A stretch of DNA of 64,000 nucleotides, from positions 242,677-306,676 of the forward strand of contig NZ_KB905379.1 in assembly GCF_000379085.1 (NCBI RefSeq), read 5' to 3'. Position 1 is the first letter of the stretch. Every line of letters starts with the position of its first letter. Positions 52,571 through 61,634 of the stretch are shown here, piece after piece. This DNA is from Halomicrobium katesii DSM 19301. Its GTDB lineage: Archaea; Halobacteriota; Halobacteria; Halobacteriales; Haloarculaceae. Position numbers and translations under genes: made by a program. The notes below the pieces were generated by a model that had not been told where the DNA came from, did not search any database, and saw only the letters and a program-made list of their open reading frames with translations.

Positions 52571-55500
52571 CGCCGGGCACCTCCTGGCCGGCTTCGCCGC
52601 CGGCACGCGCCTCGATGTCGCCGTCGACCCGCAGATTCAGATCGCGGAGTCGATCGGCCGTCTCGTCGTCGGCGTCCCAGAGGCCGCGGTCGATCGCCTC
52701 CAGTAGCGTGTCGGTGATACTCTCCAGTGCCCACGGGTTCACGTCCCGGAGCCACTCCTGTCGCTCCTCGTCGAAGGCGTACTGCTCGGCCACGTCGTCC
52801 CAGAGGCGGTCGCTGACGACGCCCGTCGTCGCGTCCCAGCCCAGCACCACGTCGACCGTCGTCGAGAGGTCGCCGGCTCCCTTGTAGTCGTGCTCTTCCA
52901 TGCTGTCGAGCCACTCGGGGTTGAGCACGCGGGCTCGCATGGCCTTGCGGACCTTCTCCTCGTTGGTGTAGACGGAGACGTTGTCCGGATCGCTGGAGTC
53001 GCCGACGTACGACGCGGGCTCCTCGCCCGCGATCTCGGAGACGGCGGTGATGAAGCCGCCGTGGAAGGCGTACCAGTCGGAGCTGTCGAACTCGTCTTGC
53101 TCGGCCGTGTCTTCGATCTTCACCGTGGCGTCGACGCTTCCCAGACGCCGCTCGAAGGAGGCGTGGGCTTCCGTCGTCGTCCCGCGACTGCCCAGCGCGT
53201 AGCCGCCCCACTGGACGTACACGTCCGCGAGGTCCGAGCGGTCCTCCCAGTTGCCCTCGTCGACGGCCTTGTTCGTCCCCGCGCCGTAGCCGCCGGGGCG
53301 GGTCGTGAACACGCGGTGTTTCGCCTGCTTTTCCGGGTTCTCGACGCCCTGCTCGTCGAGTTCCTCGGTGGCTTCCTCGACGTGTTTCTTGACGTAGTTC
53401 GACTCGTGTGGCTCGTCCAGCTCGACCACGGCGTCGACGGCGTCGTGGATCACGCTCGCGGCCTGCGGGAACGCGTCACGGAACAGTCCCGAGACGCGCG
53501 TCGTCACGTCGACGCGCGGTCGTCCGAGCTCGTCCAGCGGGATCGGTTCCACGTCGTCGATTCGACCGGCGTCGGTCCAGCGCGGTTCGACGCCCAGCAG
53601 CGCGAGCACCTGCGCGATCGTCTCGCCTCGGGTTCTGACGGTCGGCGTCCCCCACGCGACGACGCCGATCTCCTCGGGGTAGTCGTCGTGTTCGTCGTGG
53701 TGGCGCGCGAGCGTCTGCTCTGCGACCTCGCTGCCGACCTGCCAGGCGCTCTTTGCGGGCACTTTGCGCGGATCGAGCGTGTAGAAGTTCCGGCCCGTCG
53801 GCAGCAGGTCGACGCCGCCCCGAGTCGGCGCGCCACTGCCACCCGGCGGGACGTACTCGCCGGCCAGCGCGTCAGCGGTTCGGGGAATCTCCTCGGCGGC
53901 ACCTTGCACGCGGGGCTGGACCTCTTCGCAGACGAACGCCAGTGCCGCCCGCAGCTCGTCGTGTGCGCCCGACTTCGCCCGGGCGTCGCCGAGCGGGTCG
54001 ATGTCGACCACGAGGAGGTTCATGTTCAGTTCCTCGTCGGGACCCGCTTCGACGTTCGACTCCGGGAGGTCGAACTCGTGTTCGGCGAGGGTCTCCACGA
54101 GGTCGATGCTCGTCTCGTACACCTCGTCTGCCGCTTCCGACAGCGTCATTCCCAGCCGTTCGTCGTAGACGCCGGGCTCGTCGAGCATCCGCTGGTAGTC
54201 GACGCCCAGCACGCCCGCGACGCTCTCACGGAGGCTCGGGCCGCCGGGGTTCTCCAGCCGAGTGAGCGCGACGAGGTACTCGACGAGGCGGTCGTCGGTC
54301 GGGGGCTCGCCCATCGTGTGCAGCCCCATCCGGATCTGGGTCGTCTTCACGTCTGTGAGATACTCGTGGACCCGTTCGACCAGCTCGTCGATGTCGACGG
54401 CGTCCCCGTCGACCGCTCCTTCGGCGAGCGTGGTCCCTGCTTCGTCGGGACCCCGCACGTCGGCTTTCTCGTCAACTGTCCCCGTGATACCGAGTTCCAC
54501 CGCCAGATCCAGCTCCGCCACTTTCTCGCGCAACAGCGATTCGAGGTGCTCGCCGTCGTCGGCGCGGGCGTCTTCCATGCCCGCCTCGCGGTACTGGTCG
54601 GCCAGTTCCTCCAGTTCCGCCAGTTCGTCGTAGGTGCCGGCGTTGCTCATGACCGGCGTGAGGTAGTCCACGACGGCGGCGTAGGAGCGGCGCTTTGCCT
54701 GTGTTCCCTCGCCGGGGTTGTTGACGATGTAGGGGTAGACGTTCGGGATGTCGTCGATCAGCTGGTCTGGGGCGCTCGCGCCGTTCAGGCCGACGGTCTT
54801 GCCCGGCAGCCACTCCAGGCTGCCGTGGGTGCCGAGGTGGACGACGGCGTCGGCCTCGAACGCCTCGCGCAGCCAGCTGTAGAAGGCCACGTAGTCGTGG
54901 GGCGGCTGGAGATCCGAGTCGTGGTACACCTTCGCGGGATCCATGCCGAAGCCACGCGGCGGCTGGACCGTCACGAGGACGTTTCCGAACTCGACGCCGG
55001 GGATGGCGAAGGGTCGGTCCGGTGGGTCGCCCCACTCCTCGCGAACGGCGTCCCGAAACCGCTCGTCGGTCTCGGCGAAGTAGTCGTCGTACTCGTCGGT
55101 CGACACCACGTCGACGCTCAGCTCTCGCACGTCTTCGGGCGCGACCCAGCGGTCGTCGAGCGTGAGTTGCCGTGTGAGCCGCTCGACGAGCGCCTGGCCG
55201 CTGTCGGGCATCGTCGTCCCCGTGTCGTACCCGCGCTCGTCGAGCTCGTCGAGCAGATTGACCGTGCTCTCGGGGCTGTCGAGGCCGAACGCGGTGCCGA
55301 TGCCGTCGTCGCTGGGCGGGTAGTTGTGGAGGACGACGGCGACTCGCTTGTCCTCGTTCGGCGCGTGTCGCAGGCGCGCCCAGTTGACCGCCAGCCGCGC
55401 GACGTGGTCGACCCGGTCGTCGATCGGGAAGTGCTGCTTGGGCGCGGTGCCGATGCCGGCCTCGTCGTCGGTGCGTTCCTTGCCGCTGATCGGGTGCGTG

Positions 55501-56468
55501 ACGACGTTGCCGTCGAACTCCGGCAGCGCGACCGAGAGGGCGAGTTCGAAGCCCATCACGCCGGTGTCGCTGCTCTCGTACCGGGATCGGGAGCGCATCG
55601 TCGTCACGGTCTGGAGCACCGGAACGCCCAGCCTGTCGAGGAACACGGCCTGGGCGTCGTCGCCCTCGTCGTCGGCGTCCCGGCCCCGCTCGTCCATCGA
55701 CAGCGAGAACATGAACGACGAGCAGACGGCGTCGACGACCGGATCGCCTGCGGGCCGGGCGCTGGGACCGTCCTCGCTGGCGAGGAGCCACTCCTCGGTC
55801 ACGCGCTCTGCGTCCCACTGTTCGTCGGTGTCGGTCGCCGGGTTGCAGAAGATCGGCAGGGCGTCGGCCCCCTGTGCCTCGATCGCCCTGACCTGTGCGT
55901 CGACGTAGCGGGTGTTCTCGTGTGTCCAGTGGGACTCGTAGAACCACACGGCGACGGTCGGGCGGTCGGCGTCGAACGTCGCGACGAGTTCGGCGTACGA
56001 CGCGCCCGGATGGTCCGGGTGGTAGACGCCCTCCGTCGGGAGGTCCACCGGGTCGTCGTACGGGCGGTCGACGCCGCCGTACTCGTCGACGAGAAAGCGG
56101 ATGCAGTTGGCGACGTTGCTGGTGCCGCCCCGTTCGAGGTAGTCGTACACTCGGTCGCGGTCCGTCGCGGCGACGGACGTGTCCTCGATCGCGTAGGCGT
56201 CGCCGGTCGACTTGACGACCAGGGGCACGCCAGCGTCTTCCAGTTGGGCGACCGCGTGGTCGTAGCCCGGCATGCTGTCTTCGGCACCGTGGAGCCAGAA
56301 AACGGCCGCGGTCGCGTCCGATATCTCGTCGAGGAACTCGTCGACATCGCTCTGGTCCTCCAGGTCGCTCTCCGAGCGGACCACCAGCTCCGCGTCGACT
56401 CGCGACGCGGCTCGCTGGACTGCCCCGAGCTCGTTCTCCGTCGCCGTGTACAGGGCGATCGTTGGCAT
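52560..56468 (-). CDS. cobN: Cobaltochelatase large subunit CobN
   Basis: The 1302-residue CobN/ChlH-family protein spans the family length, with features such as GTHGSLEWLPGKTVGL (about residue 560), the LPTGRNFYTLDPRKVP segment (about 890) and WDDVAEQYAFDEE (about 1240). In aerobic pathways CobN-CobS-CobT inserts cobalt into hydrogenobyrinate diamide; archaea often have CobN besides CbiX. The partner subunit may be the ChlI/ChlD fusion encoded divergently. The ATG at 56468 fits the compact divergent promoter. The C-terminus overlaps the cbiC start by 11 bases. Confidence 0.94.
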   Translation of the reverse strand: MPTIALYTATENELGAVQRAASRVDAELVVRSESDLEDQSDVDEFLDEISDATAAVFWLHGAEDSMPGYDHAVAQLEDAGVPLVVKSTGDAYAIEDTSVAATDRDRVYDYLERGGTSNVANCIRFLVDEYGGVDRPYDDPVDLPTEGVYHPDHPGASYAELVATFDADRPTVAVWFYESHWTHENTRYVDAQVRAIEAQGADALPIFCNPATDTDEQWDAERVTEEWLLASEDGPSARPAGDPVVDAVCSSFMFSLSMDERGRDADDEGDDAQAVFLDRLGVPVLQTVTTMRSRSRYESSDTGVMGFELALSVALPEFDGNVVTHPISGKERTDDEAGIGTAPKQHFPIDDRVDHVARLAVNWARLRHAPNEDKRVAVVLHNYPPSDDGIGTAFGLDSPESTVNLLDELDERGYDTGTTMPDSGQALVERLTRQLTLDDRWVAPEDVRELSVDVVSTDEYDDYFAETDERFRDAVREEWGDPPDRPFAIPGVEFGNVLVTVQPPRGFGMDPAKVYHDSDLQPPHDYVAFYSWLREAFEADAVVHLGTHGSLEWLPGKTVGLNGASAPDQLIDDIPNVYPYIVNNPGEGTQAKRRSYAAVVDYLTPVMSNAGTYDELAELEELADQYREAGMEDARADDGEHLESLLREKVAELDLAVELGITGTVDEKADVRGPDEAGTTLAEGAVDGDAVDIDELVERVHEYLTDVKTTQIRMGLHTMGEPPTDDRLVEYLVALTRLENPGGPSLRESVAGVLGVDYQRMLDEPGVYDERLGMTLSEAADEVYETSIDLVETLAEHEFDLPESNVEAGPDEELNMNLLVVDIDPLGDARAKSGAHDELRAALAFVCEEVQPRVQGAAEEIPRTADALAGEYVPPGGSGAPTRGGVDLLPTGRNFYTLDPRKVPAKSAWQVGSEVAEQTLARHHDEHDDYPEEIGVVAWGTPTVRTRGETIAQVLALLGVEPRWTDAGRIDDVEPIPLDELGRPRVDVTTRVSGLFRDAFPQAASVIHDAVDAVVELDEPHESNYVKKHVEEATEELDEQGVENPEKQAKHRVFTTRPGGYGAGTNKAVDEGNWEDRSDLADVYVQWGGYALGSRGTTTEAHASFERRLGSVDATVKIEDTAEQDEFDSSDWYAFHGGFITAVSEIAGEEPASYVGDSSDPDNVSVYTNEEKVRKAMRARVLNPEWLDSMEEHDYKGAGDLSTTVDVVLGWDATTGVVSDRLWDDVAEQYAFDEERQEWLRDVNPWALESITDTLLEAIDRGLWDADDETADRLRDLNLRVDGDIEARAGGEAGQEVPGDDD

Positions 56469-56502
56469 AATATTGTTAAACCTCCATTGTCCTAATACAA
56501 GC
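56469..56502. promoter_or_regulatory. Compact divergent promoter of cobN and the chelatase subunit
   Basis: Only 34 bases separate the two start codons. An A/T box on each strand (TAATATTGTT for the plus gene, TTGTATTAGG for the minus gene) sits about 25-35 bases from its start codon, and the two boxes lie within each other's leader. Both messages are probably leaderless and coordinately controlled. Confidence 0.65.
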
Positions 56503-58689
56503 ATGATTGATTTCGGTGGCGGCAAAAAAGCTTCGCCCGGGCGGGCGGGCGAACTCGGGTTCGCCGACATCGTGGGTCAGGCGGAACTCAAAGAGGCGCT
56601 GTTGACCGTCGCGGCCAACGACGACCTCGACGGACTGCTGATTCAGGGCGAGAAGGGGACCGGCAAGTCGACGGCGGTGCGGGCGCTCGCGGCGTTGCTC
56701 CCCGACCAGACCGCCGTCGCCGACTGCCCGTACGGCTGTCCGCCCGACGAGCCCGACCGCCAGTGTGAGGACTGTCGCGAGCGGACCGACCCGCCGACCG
56801 AGCAGCGCCCGGTCCCGCTCGTGACCCTCCCGCTCGGCGCGACCCGCGAGCGCGTCGTCGGCACGCTCTCGGTCGCCGACGCGCTCGCTGGCGACTACGA
56901 GTTCGACCCCGGACTGCTGGCGCGAGCGAACCGTGGCATCCTCTACGTCGACGAGGTGAATCTGCTGGACGACCACCTCGTCGACGTGTTGCTCGACGCC
57001 GCAGCCAGCGGGACCAACCGCGTCGAGCGCGACGGCGTGAGCGTCGCCCACCCCGCCGACTTCACGCTCGTCGGGACGATGAACCCCGAAGAGGGCGAAC
57101 TACGCCCGCAGCTACGGGACCGCTTCGCGCTCCAGGCGACCGTCACGGGTGCCGACGACCTCGACGACCGGGTCGCGATCATCGAGCAGGCGCTTGCAGA
57201 CGGCGACGACGGCGACCGGCGGGCCGACGTTCCAGACGACGAGCGACGGACACGGCTCCGCGAGGCCCGAGCGGGGCTGTCGGCAGTGACGCTGCCCCCA
57301 GAGTTCACCACCGAGATCGCCGAACTGTGCCGCGACGCGGGCGTCGACGGCCACCGCGCGGACATCGCGACGGCCCGCGCCGCCCGCACCCTCGCGGCAC
57401 TCGACGACCGCGCGAAGGTCCTCGAATCCGACGTACGGCGGGCGGCCGCTATGGCCCTGCCCCACCGACTCCGCTCGCGTCCCTTCGAAGACGAGCCAGA
57501 CGCCTCGGAGCTGCTGGACGACCACTTCGACGACGAGAGCGGCGGCGACGGCGAGTCCGAGCGAGACGAGACCGAAGCCGACGCGGAGGGCGACGGCGAC
57601 CAGAGTGAGGCCGATGGGGAGGGCGGTGACGACGCCGACGGCGACACCGCCGACGAGGAGAGCGGGGACGACACCGCGGACGAAGAGAGTGCAGGAGACA
57701 CGCCGGACGGCGACGACGAGGGGCAGACACGGCAGCCGGCGGCCGACGACGGCGGAGACGACGCCCCGTCACCGCCGCCCGACTCCGAAGCCGTCGACGC
57801 CGGGGAGGACTCTGGCGAGGCCGAGCGCGGCGAGGACGAGTCCGACGGCGGCGAGAGCGACGAACGGACCGAGGGGACGCCGCTGGTGCCCGGCCAGTCC
57901 CCCACGCCCGTCGGCGAGAGCGACGCGCCCGACCTCAGTGCGCCCGAGGTCGTCGCCGAGGGTCGGGCCGCCAGCGGACGCGGGTCGGTCGCTCCCGCCG
58001 TCGACGGGGAGGGTGCGCGGGTCAGAACCCAGCGCGCGAACTCGGACCGCCAGATCGACGCCGCGGCCTCGGTCCGGGCCGCGACCGCACGAGGCGGCTC
58101 CGGCGTCGAGTCTCGCGACCTCCGCCAGTCGGTCCGGGAACGGGACAGCGCCGTGCTCGTGGTCTTCGCCGTCGACGCGAGCGCGTCGATGCGGCCGGCG
58201 ATGCGGGCCGCGAAGGGGACGGTACTGGAACTCCTGAAAGACGCCTACCAGGAACGCGACGAGGTCGCGTTCGTGACCTTCGCCGGTGAGGGGGCCGACG
58301 TGCTCTTGCCGCCGACCGACAGCGTCACGCTCGCGGCCAGACACCTCAAAGACCTCCCGACGGGGGATCGAACGCCGCTGCCGGCGGGACTGCGCGCTGC
58401 CGGCGACGTGATCCGGCGAGCCGATCCGGCCGCCAGCGTCGTCGTCCTCGTGACCGACGGGCGCGCCAACGTCGCCGACGGGAGCCCGATCGAGGAGACG
58501 CGCGACGCGGCCCGCTGGATCGCCGCGCGCGGAAGTTCCGTCGTGGTCGTCGACGCCGGGGACGACGGCGACACCGGCCTCACGGGGCTGATCGCCGACG
58601 AGACCGACGGCCGGCGTGTGCCCCTGGACGCGCTCTCGGCCGAACGGATCGACGCCGCCGCCGGAGCCGCCAGAGCAAACGAGATTTAA
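56503..58689 (+). CDS. Fused ChlI/ChlD-type chelatase ATPase subunit
   Basis: The 728-residue protein has an N-terminal AAA+ ChlI/BchI domain (about residues 20-330: GEKGTGKSTAVRALAALLPD, LYVDEVNLLDDHLVDVLLDA). A long acidic Asp/Glu/Ser-rich linker (about 345-470) and a C-terminal von Willebrand A domain follow, with the MIDAS motif DASASM (about 555) and LVTDGRANV. Such fusions power metal insertion by CobN/ChlH-type subunits. It is divergent from cobN, with which it most likely forms the cobaltochelatase. A magnesium-chelatase role is unlikely in an archaeon without chlorophyll. Confidence 0.92.
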   Translation: MIDFGGGKKASPGRAGELGFADIVGQAELKEALLTVAANDDLDGLLIQGEKGTGKSTAVRALAALLPDQTAVADCPYGCPPDEPDRQCEDCRERTDPPTEQRPVPLVTLPLGATRERVVGTLSVADALAGDYEFDPGLLARANRGILYVDEVNLLDDHLVDVLLDAAASGTNRVERDGVSVAHPADFTLVGTMNPEEGELRPQLRDRFALQATVTGADDLDDRVAIIEQALADGDDGDRRADVPDDERRTRLREARAGLSAVTLPPEFTTEIAELCRDAGVDGHRADIATARAARTLAALDDRAKVLESDVRRAAAMALPHRLRSRPFEDEPDASELLDDHFDDESGGDGESERDETEADAEGDGDQSEADGEGGDDADGDTADEESGDDTADEESAGDTPDGDDEGQTRQPAADDGGDDAPSPPPDSEAVDAGEDSGEAERGEDESDGGESDERTEGTPLVPGQSPTPVGESDAPDLSAPEVVAEGRAASGRGSVAPAVDGEGARVRTQRANSDRQIDAAASVRAATARGGSGVESRDLRQSVRERDSAVLVVFAVDASASMRPAMRAAKGTVLELLKDAYQERDEVAFVTFAGEGADVLLPPTDSVTLAARHLKDLPTGDRTPLPAGLRAAGDVIRRADPAASVVVLVTDGRANVADGSPIEETRDAARWIAARGSSVVVVDAGDDGDTGLTGLIADETDGRRVPLDALSAERIDAAAGAARANEI

Positions 58690-58740
58690 CAGAGACGAAA
58701 GCTTTACAATCTAGTTTGTACTTATCCACTCGTGGTTTCA

Positions 58741-58929
58741 ATGACGACTGCTACCGACACCGTCTCGGGTCGCGTCGCACAGGCACAGACGGAACTGACT
58801 CCGACACAGTTACTCGCCGGCATCGCGCTCGTGGCCGCGCTGGGCTTCGCGCTGGTCTTCCTCCAGGCACCGATGGCCCACGACTCGATGCACAACTTCC
58901 GACACGCCGCCGGGGTCGTCTGTCACTGA
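58741..58929 (+). CDS. cbtB: Cobalt transporter subunit CbtB
   Basis: The 62-residue protein has one transmembrane segment (about residues 25-43) and the C-terminal motif HDSMHNFRHAAGVVCH, with His and Cys typical of CbtB. Such His-rich ends bind cobalt. It forms a presumed B12-related cobalt importer with CbtA, whose gene starts two bases after its stop. The ATG is at 58741. Confidence 0.93.
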   Translation: MTTATDTVSGRVAQAQTELTPTQLLAGIALVAALGFALVFLQAPMAHDSMHNFRHAAGVVCH

Positions 58930-58931
58930 TC

Positions 58932-59855
58932 ATGCTCGCCGACTACATTCTTCGCGGCGCGAAAGCGGGACTGGTCGCCGGCCTGCTGTTCGGGCTACTC
59001 GTGGCCCTGGTCGCCAATCCGCTCGTCGCCGCGGCCGACACGCACGGCCACGCCGATGCCGGAACGTCCGGTGAACACGCTGAGGAAGGGCATGCCGAGG
59101 AGGGCCATGCCGAGGAGGGTCACGCTGAGGAAGGGCATGCCGAGGAGGGTCACGCTGAGGAAGGCCACGCTGAGGAGGGCCACGCTGACGAAGACCACGC
59201 CGAGGAAGGCCACGCTGACGAAGACCACGCCGAGGAAGGCCACGCCGAGGCCGGTGGTCACCACGAGAGCGCCGTCTCGGCGACGGTGACGAACGTCGTG
59301 AGCGTCGGTGCCAGCGTGCTGTGGGGCCTGCTGCTCGGGACGGTCGTCTTCGGCGTCGCCGGCTACGTCCTCGAACCGATCGTTCCCGGCGAGGGTGCCG
59401 TCCAGAGCGCGCTGCTCGCGGTCGGTGGCTTCGTCACCGTCTCCGGCGCGCCGTGGCTCCTCCTCCCGCCGTCGCTTCCGGGCGTCGAACGCGCCATTCC
59501 GACGGACACCGGCATGGTGCTCTACGCCGGCATGATGGTCGCTGGCGCGGTCGTCTGCCTGCTGTCTGCGGTGTGCTACGACCGACTTCGCGACCGGTAC
59601 GGTCGCCTCGCGGCAGGGACCGTAGCGATGGCACCGTTCGCGCTGCTCGTCGCAGTGGGCACGCTCACGCCCTTCGGACCGGCGACCGGCTCGCTCTCTC
59701 CGGCGCTGGCCGACGGGCTGCTCGGAACGGTCGTCTTCGGCCAGCTCCTCCTGTGGACGGCTCTCGCAGCGACACACGCGCGACTGGGCGGCGACGATGC
59801 GTCTCGATCGGCGACGCCGTCCGCACGGACAGACGCCGCCCTCAGTGCGGACTGA
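58932..59855 (+). CDS. cbtA: Cobalt transporter subunit CbtA with long His/Glu repeat
   Basis: The 307-residue protein has an N-terminal transmembrane segment (about 10-32), a His-Glu-rich loop (residues about 46-115), then about four to five further membrane segments. The loop holds 12 pentapeptide units, mostly HAEEG with two HADED, encoded by 15-bp tandem repeats (59076-59255). Each unit could help chelate Co2+ outside the membrane. CbtA is a cobalt transporter component associated with cobalamin loci. The stop overlaps the next ATG (TGATG). Confidence 0.93.
   Translation: MLADYILRGAKAGLVAGLLFGLLVALVANPLVAAADTHGHADAGTSGEHAEEGHAEEGHAEEGHAEEGHAEEGHAEEGHAEEGHADEDHAEEGHADEDHAEEGHAEAGGHHESAVSATVTNVVSVGASVLWGLLLGTVVFGVAGYVLEPIVPGEGAVQSALLAVGGFVTVSGAPWLLLPPSLPGVERAIPTDTGMVLYAGMMVAGAVVCLLSAVCYDRLRDRYGRLAAGTVAMAPFALLVAVGTLTPFGPATGSLSPALADGLLGTVVFGQLLLWTALAATHARLGGDDASRSATPSARTDAALSAD
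59076..59255 (+). repeat. 15-bp tandem repeat within cbtA (12 units)
   Basis: Units such as CATGCCGAGGAGGGC and CACGCTGAGGAAGGC encode His-Ala-Glu/Asp-Glu-Gly/Asp. Synonymous bases vary between units, so the repeat is maintained at the protein level as well as by slippage. Copy number may differ among strains. Confidence 0.9.
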
Positions 59856-60193
59856 TGGAGGAGCGCACGGCCGAGGTCCACGAGCGGGGCTTCTCCGATC
59901 ACGTGCTCGTCTGTACGAACGGCCGAGAGAGCGAGCACGCCTGCTGTGGCGAGGCCGGCGGCGAGGCGGTCTTCGACGCCGTCGTCGAGTGGCTCCGCGA
60001 GCGCGACCTGCTGTGGTCGCGCGTCTACGTCGCCGAGACGGGCTGTCTCGGACTCTGTAGCGCCGACGGCGCGGCGATCGCGGTCCACCCTCGGAGCAGT
60101 TGGTACTCGGACGTGCGACCCGACGACGTGGCCGCGCTGCTGGCCGAGGAGTTCGGTCCCGACGGGTCCCGGCTCGGCGTCACTGTCGACTGA
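59855..60193 (+). CDS. Thioredoxin-like 2Fe-2S ferredoxin
   Basis: The 112-residue protein has HVLVCTNGRESEHACCGEAG (Cys20 and the following Cys pair) and a later ETGCLGLCSADGAAIAVHP. This is the four-cysteine spacing of thioredoxin-fold 2Fe-2S ferredoxins found in cobalamin clusters and in NuoE-like proteins. It could supply electrons to keep cobalt or a precorrin reduced. It is coupled to cbtA by TGATG. A related domain is fused to the CbiX at 61995. Confidence 0.88.
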   Translation: MEERTAEVHERGFSDHVLVCTNGRESEHACCGEAGGEAVFDAVVEWLRERDLLWSRVYVAETGCLGLCSADGAAIAVHPRSSWYSDVRPDDVAALLAEEFGPDGSRLGVTVD

Positions 60194-60256
60194 CAGTCCG
60201 TGACCGATTTTGCCATCGCGAATAGCTTCACCCGACCGGTGTGACGAGACTTCTCA

Positions 60257-60334
60257 TACTACCGGCTGTAAATCTGTACATCATTTCGCGACCCCGGGCT
60301 GGCGAATATCTGCACGAAGTTACAGCCGGCAGTA
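60257..60334. mobile_element. Palindromic MITE-like element, subfamily II, copy 2
   Basis: The 78-bp element has ends TACTACCGGCTGTAAA and TTACAGCCGGCAGTA and an interior including CATTTCGCGACCCC. TCA flanks both sides (60254-60256, 60335-60337). It aligns along its whole length with the reverse complement of the copy at 18219-18295. It shares the outer pattern TAC..CCGG.TGTAA with the subfamily I ends TACGGACGGTTGTAGG. Confidence 0.75.
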
Positions 60335-60371
60335 TCACCGACCGCGTGTCGCGGAGAAACTGCCGAGCGGG

Positions 60372-61634
60372 CTACCGGCCCTGTGAACTCCTCGCCGACT
60401 GGCTTCTCGGCGCACGATCGACGAGAAGACGATACGCACCGTGCTCGGTGCCGTCGTCGTGGTAGACGACGGGCTCCTCGACGGCGACGACGCGGTCTCC
60501 GTCGGCCGCGACCGCCGTGACGATGCCGTCGGTCTTGCGGCTCGCTACCGGGCCGTCCCGGGCCGACAGCACCCGCAGGCCGTGACAGTCGGCATCGCGC
60601 GTCCGGAAGTGCTGTGCGCCCGGCACGACTACGTGGTGGTCCGCGACGGCGATCTCGCCGGCAAACCCGCCTACGTCGGCCGACCACCGACGTTGGCCCT
60701 CCGGTCCGTAGCCGAAGGCGGTGTGTTCCGCGGGGTGGAGGGCGTCGGTCTCGCGGCCGTCGACGGCGTAGGTGTTGCCGGTGACGAAGACGGACGCTCC
60801 GTTGCTGGCGGCGACGTGGTTCGGGTACGCGTACAGCGTCTCGTCGCCGACCGTCGTCCGTGTCGCCAGCTCGGCGCGCCACCGGACGGTGCCGCCGTCG
60901 TCGAGGCGGTAGCCACAGTAGTCGCCGTGACTCGCGACGAGGGCACCGTCCTCGACGAGCGCGACGTCACCGACCCGGCGCTGTCCGTCGCTGTCGGGGT
61001 CCCACTGCCAGTGGCTCGTCCCGCGTTCGGCGTCGAGCACGACGAGGCCCCGCTGGTGGCTGCCGGGACAGCGGTTGTACGCGACCGCGAGGCGGTCGTC
61101 TCGCCGATCGAGGCTGATCGGCGACGCGTCGGCCTCGAACTGCCAGCGTCGCGTCCCGTCGTCGGCGAACGCGGAGACGACGCTTCGAAACGAGCGGCGG
61201 TCGCCGTCGCGCTCGTAGCGGCGGGCGGCGACGTACGCGCGGTCCTCGTCGGTCACGATGTCTGCGACGAACGGCAAGAAGAACCGCGTCTCTCTCTGTG
61301 GCTCGCCGATCTCTGCCGCCGTCGCGTGCTGCCAGCGCCGTCGACCCGTCGCCGCCTCGTAGCACCGCACCCGCCCGTCCGGGCCTCGCTCACCGGCGAG
61401 GACCGCGTCGCCGAACGCCGCGAGCGCGACCACGGCGGCGTCCGCTCCCTCGCGGTCCGCGCGCCACTGCTCTGTCAGGGTGGCGTGATCGAACGCGATC
61501 ACGTCGCCCGTCGCCGTCCCGACGACGACCAGTTCACCCGTCAGCGCGACTGCCGAGCGCCGGCCCGCGTGGCGCGACCGCGCCGGAGACGGTTCGCCGA
61601 GGCCGACCGACCGTGGCTTCGGCCGCTCACTCAT
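60372..61634 (-). CDS. PQQ-like beta-propeller protein in the cobalamin locus
   Basis: The 420-residue protein has repeated blades of the PQQ/WD type: VVVGTATGDVIAFDHATLTE, RCYEAATGRRRWQ, VSAFADDGTRRWQFEA, VVLDAERGTSHWQWDPDSDG. No signal peptide or membrane segment is present, so it appears cytoplasmic. It may be a scaffold or bind a tetrapyrrole, but that is speculation. It overlaps the DUF3209 gene by eight bases and is last in the minus-strand cobalamin operon. Confidence 0.75.
   Translation of the reverse strand: MSERPKPRSVGLGEPSPARSRHAGRRSAVALTGELVVVGTATGDVIAFDHATLTEQWRADREGADAAVVALAAFGDAVLAGERGPDGRVRCYEAATGRRRWQHATAAEIGEPQRETRFFLPFVADIVTDEDRAYVAARRYERDGDRRSFRSVVSAFADDGTRRWQFEADASPISLDRRDDRLAVAYNRCPGSHQRGLVVLDAERGTSHWQWDPDSDGQRRVGDVALVEDGALVASHGDYCGYRLDDGGTVRWRAELATRTTVGDETLYAYPNHVAASNGASVFVTGNTYAVDGRETDALHPAEHTAFGYGPEGQRRWSADVGGFAGEIAVADHHVVVPGAQHFRTRDADCHGLRVLSARDGPVASRKTDGIVTAVAADGDRVVAVEEPVVYHDDGTEHGAYRLLVDRAPRSQSARSSQGR

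Noticed and set aside
52890-56495. 1201-codon open frame on the plus strand opposite cobN
   Set aside because: cobN matches its family over the full length. The opposite frame has no recognisable domain and arises from codon bias.
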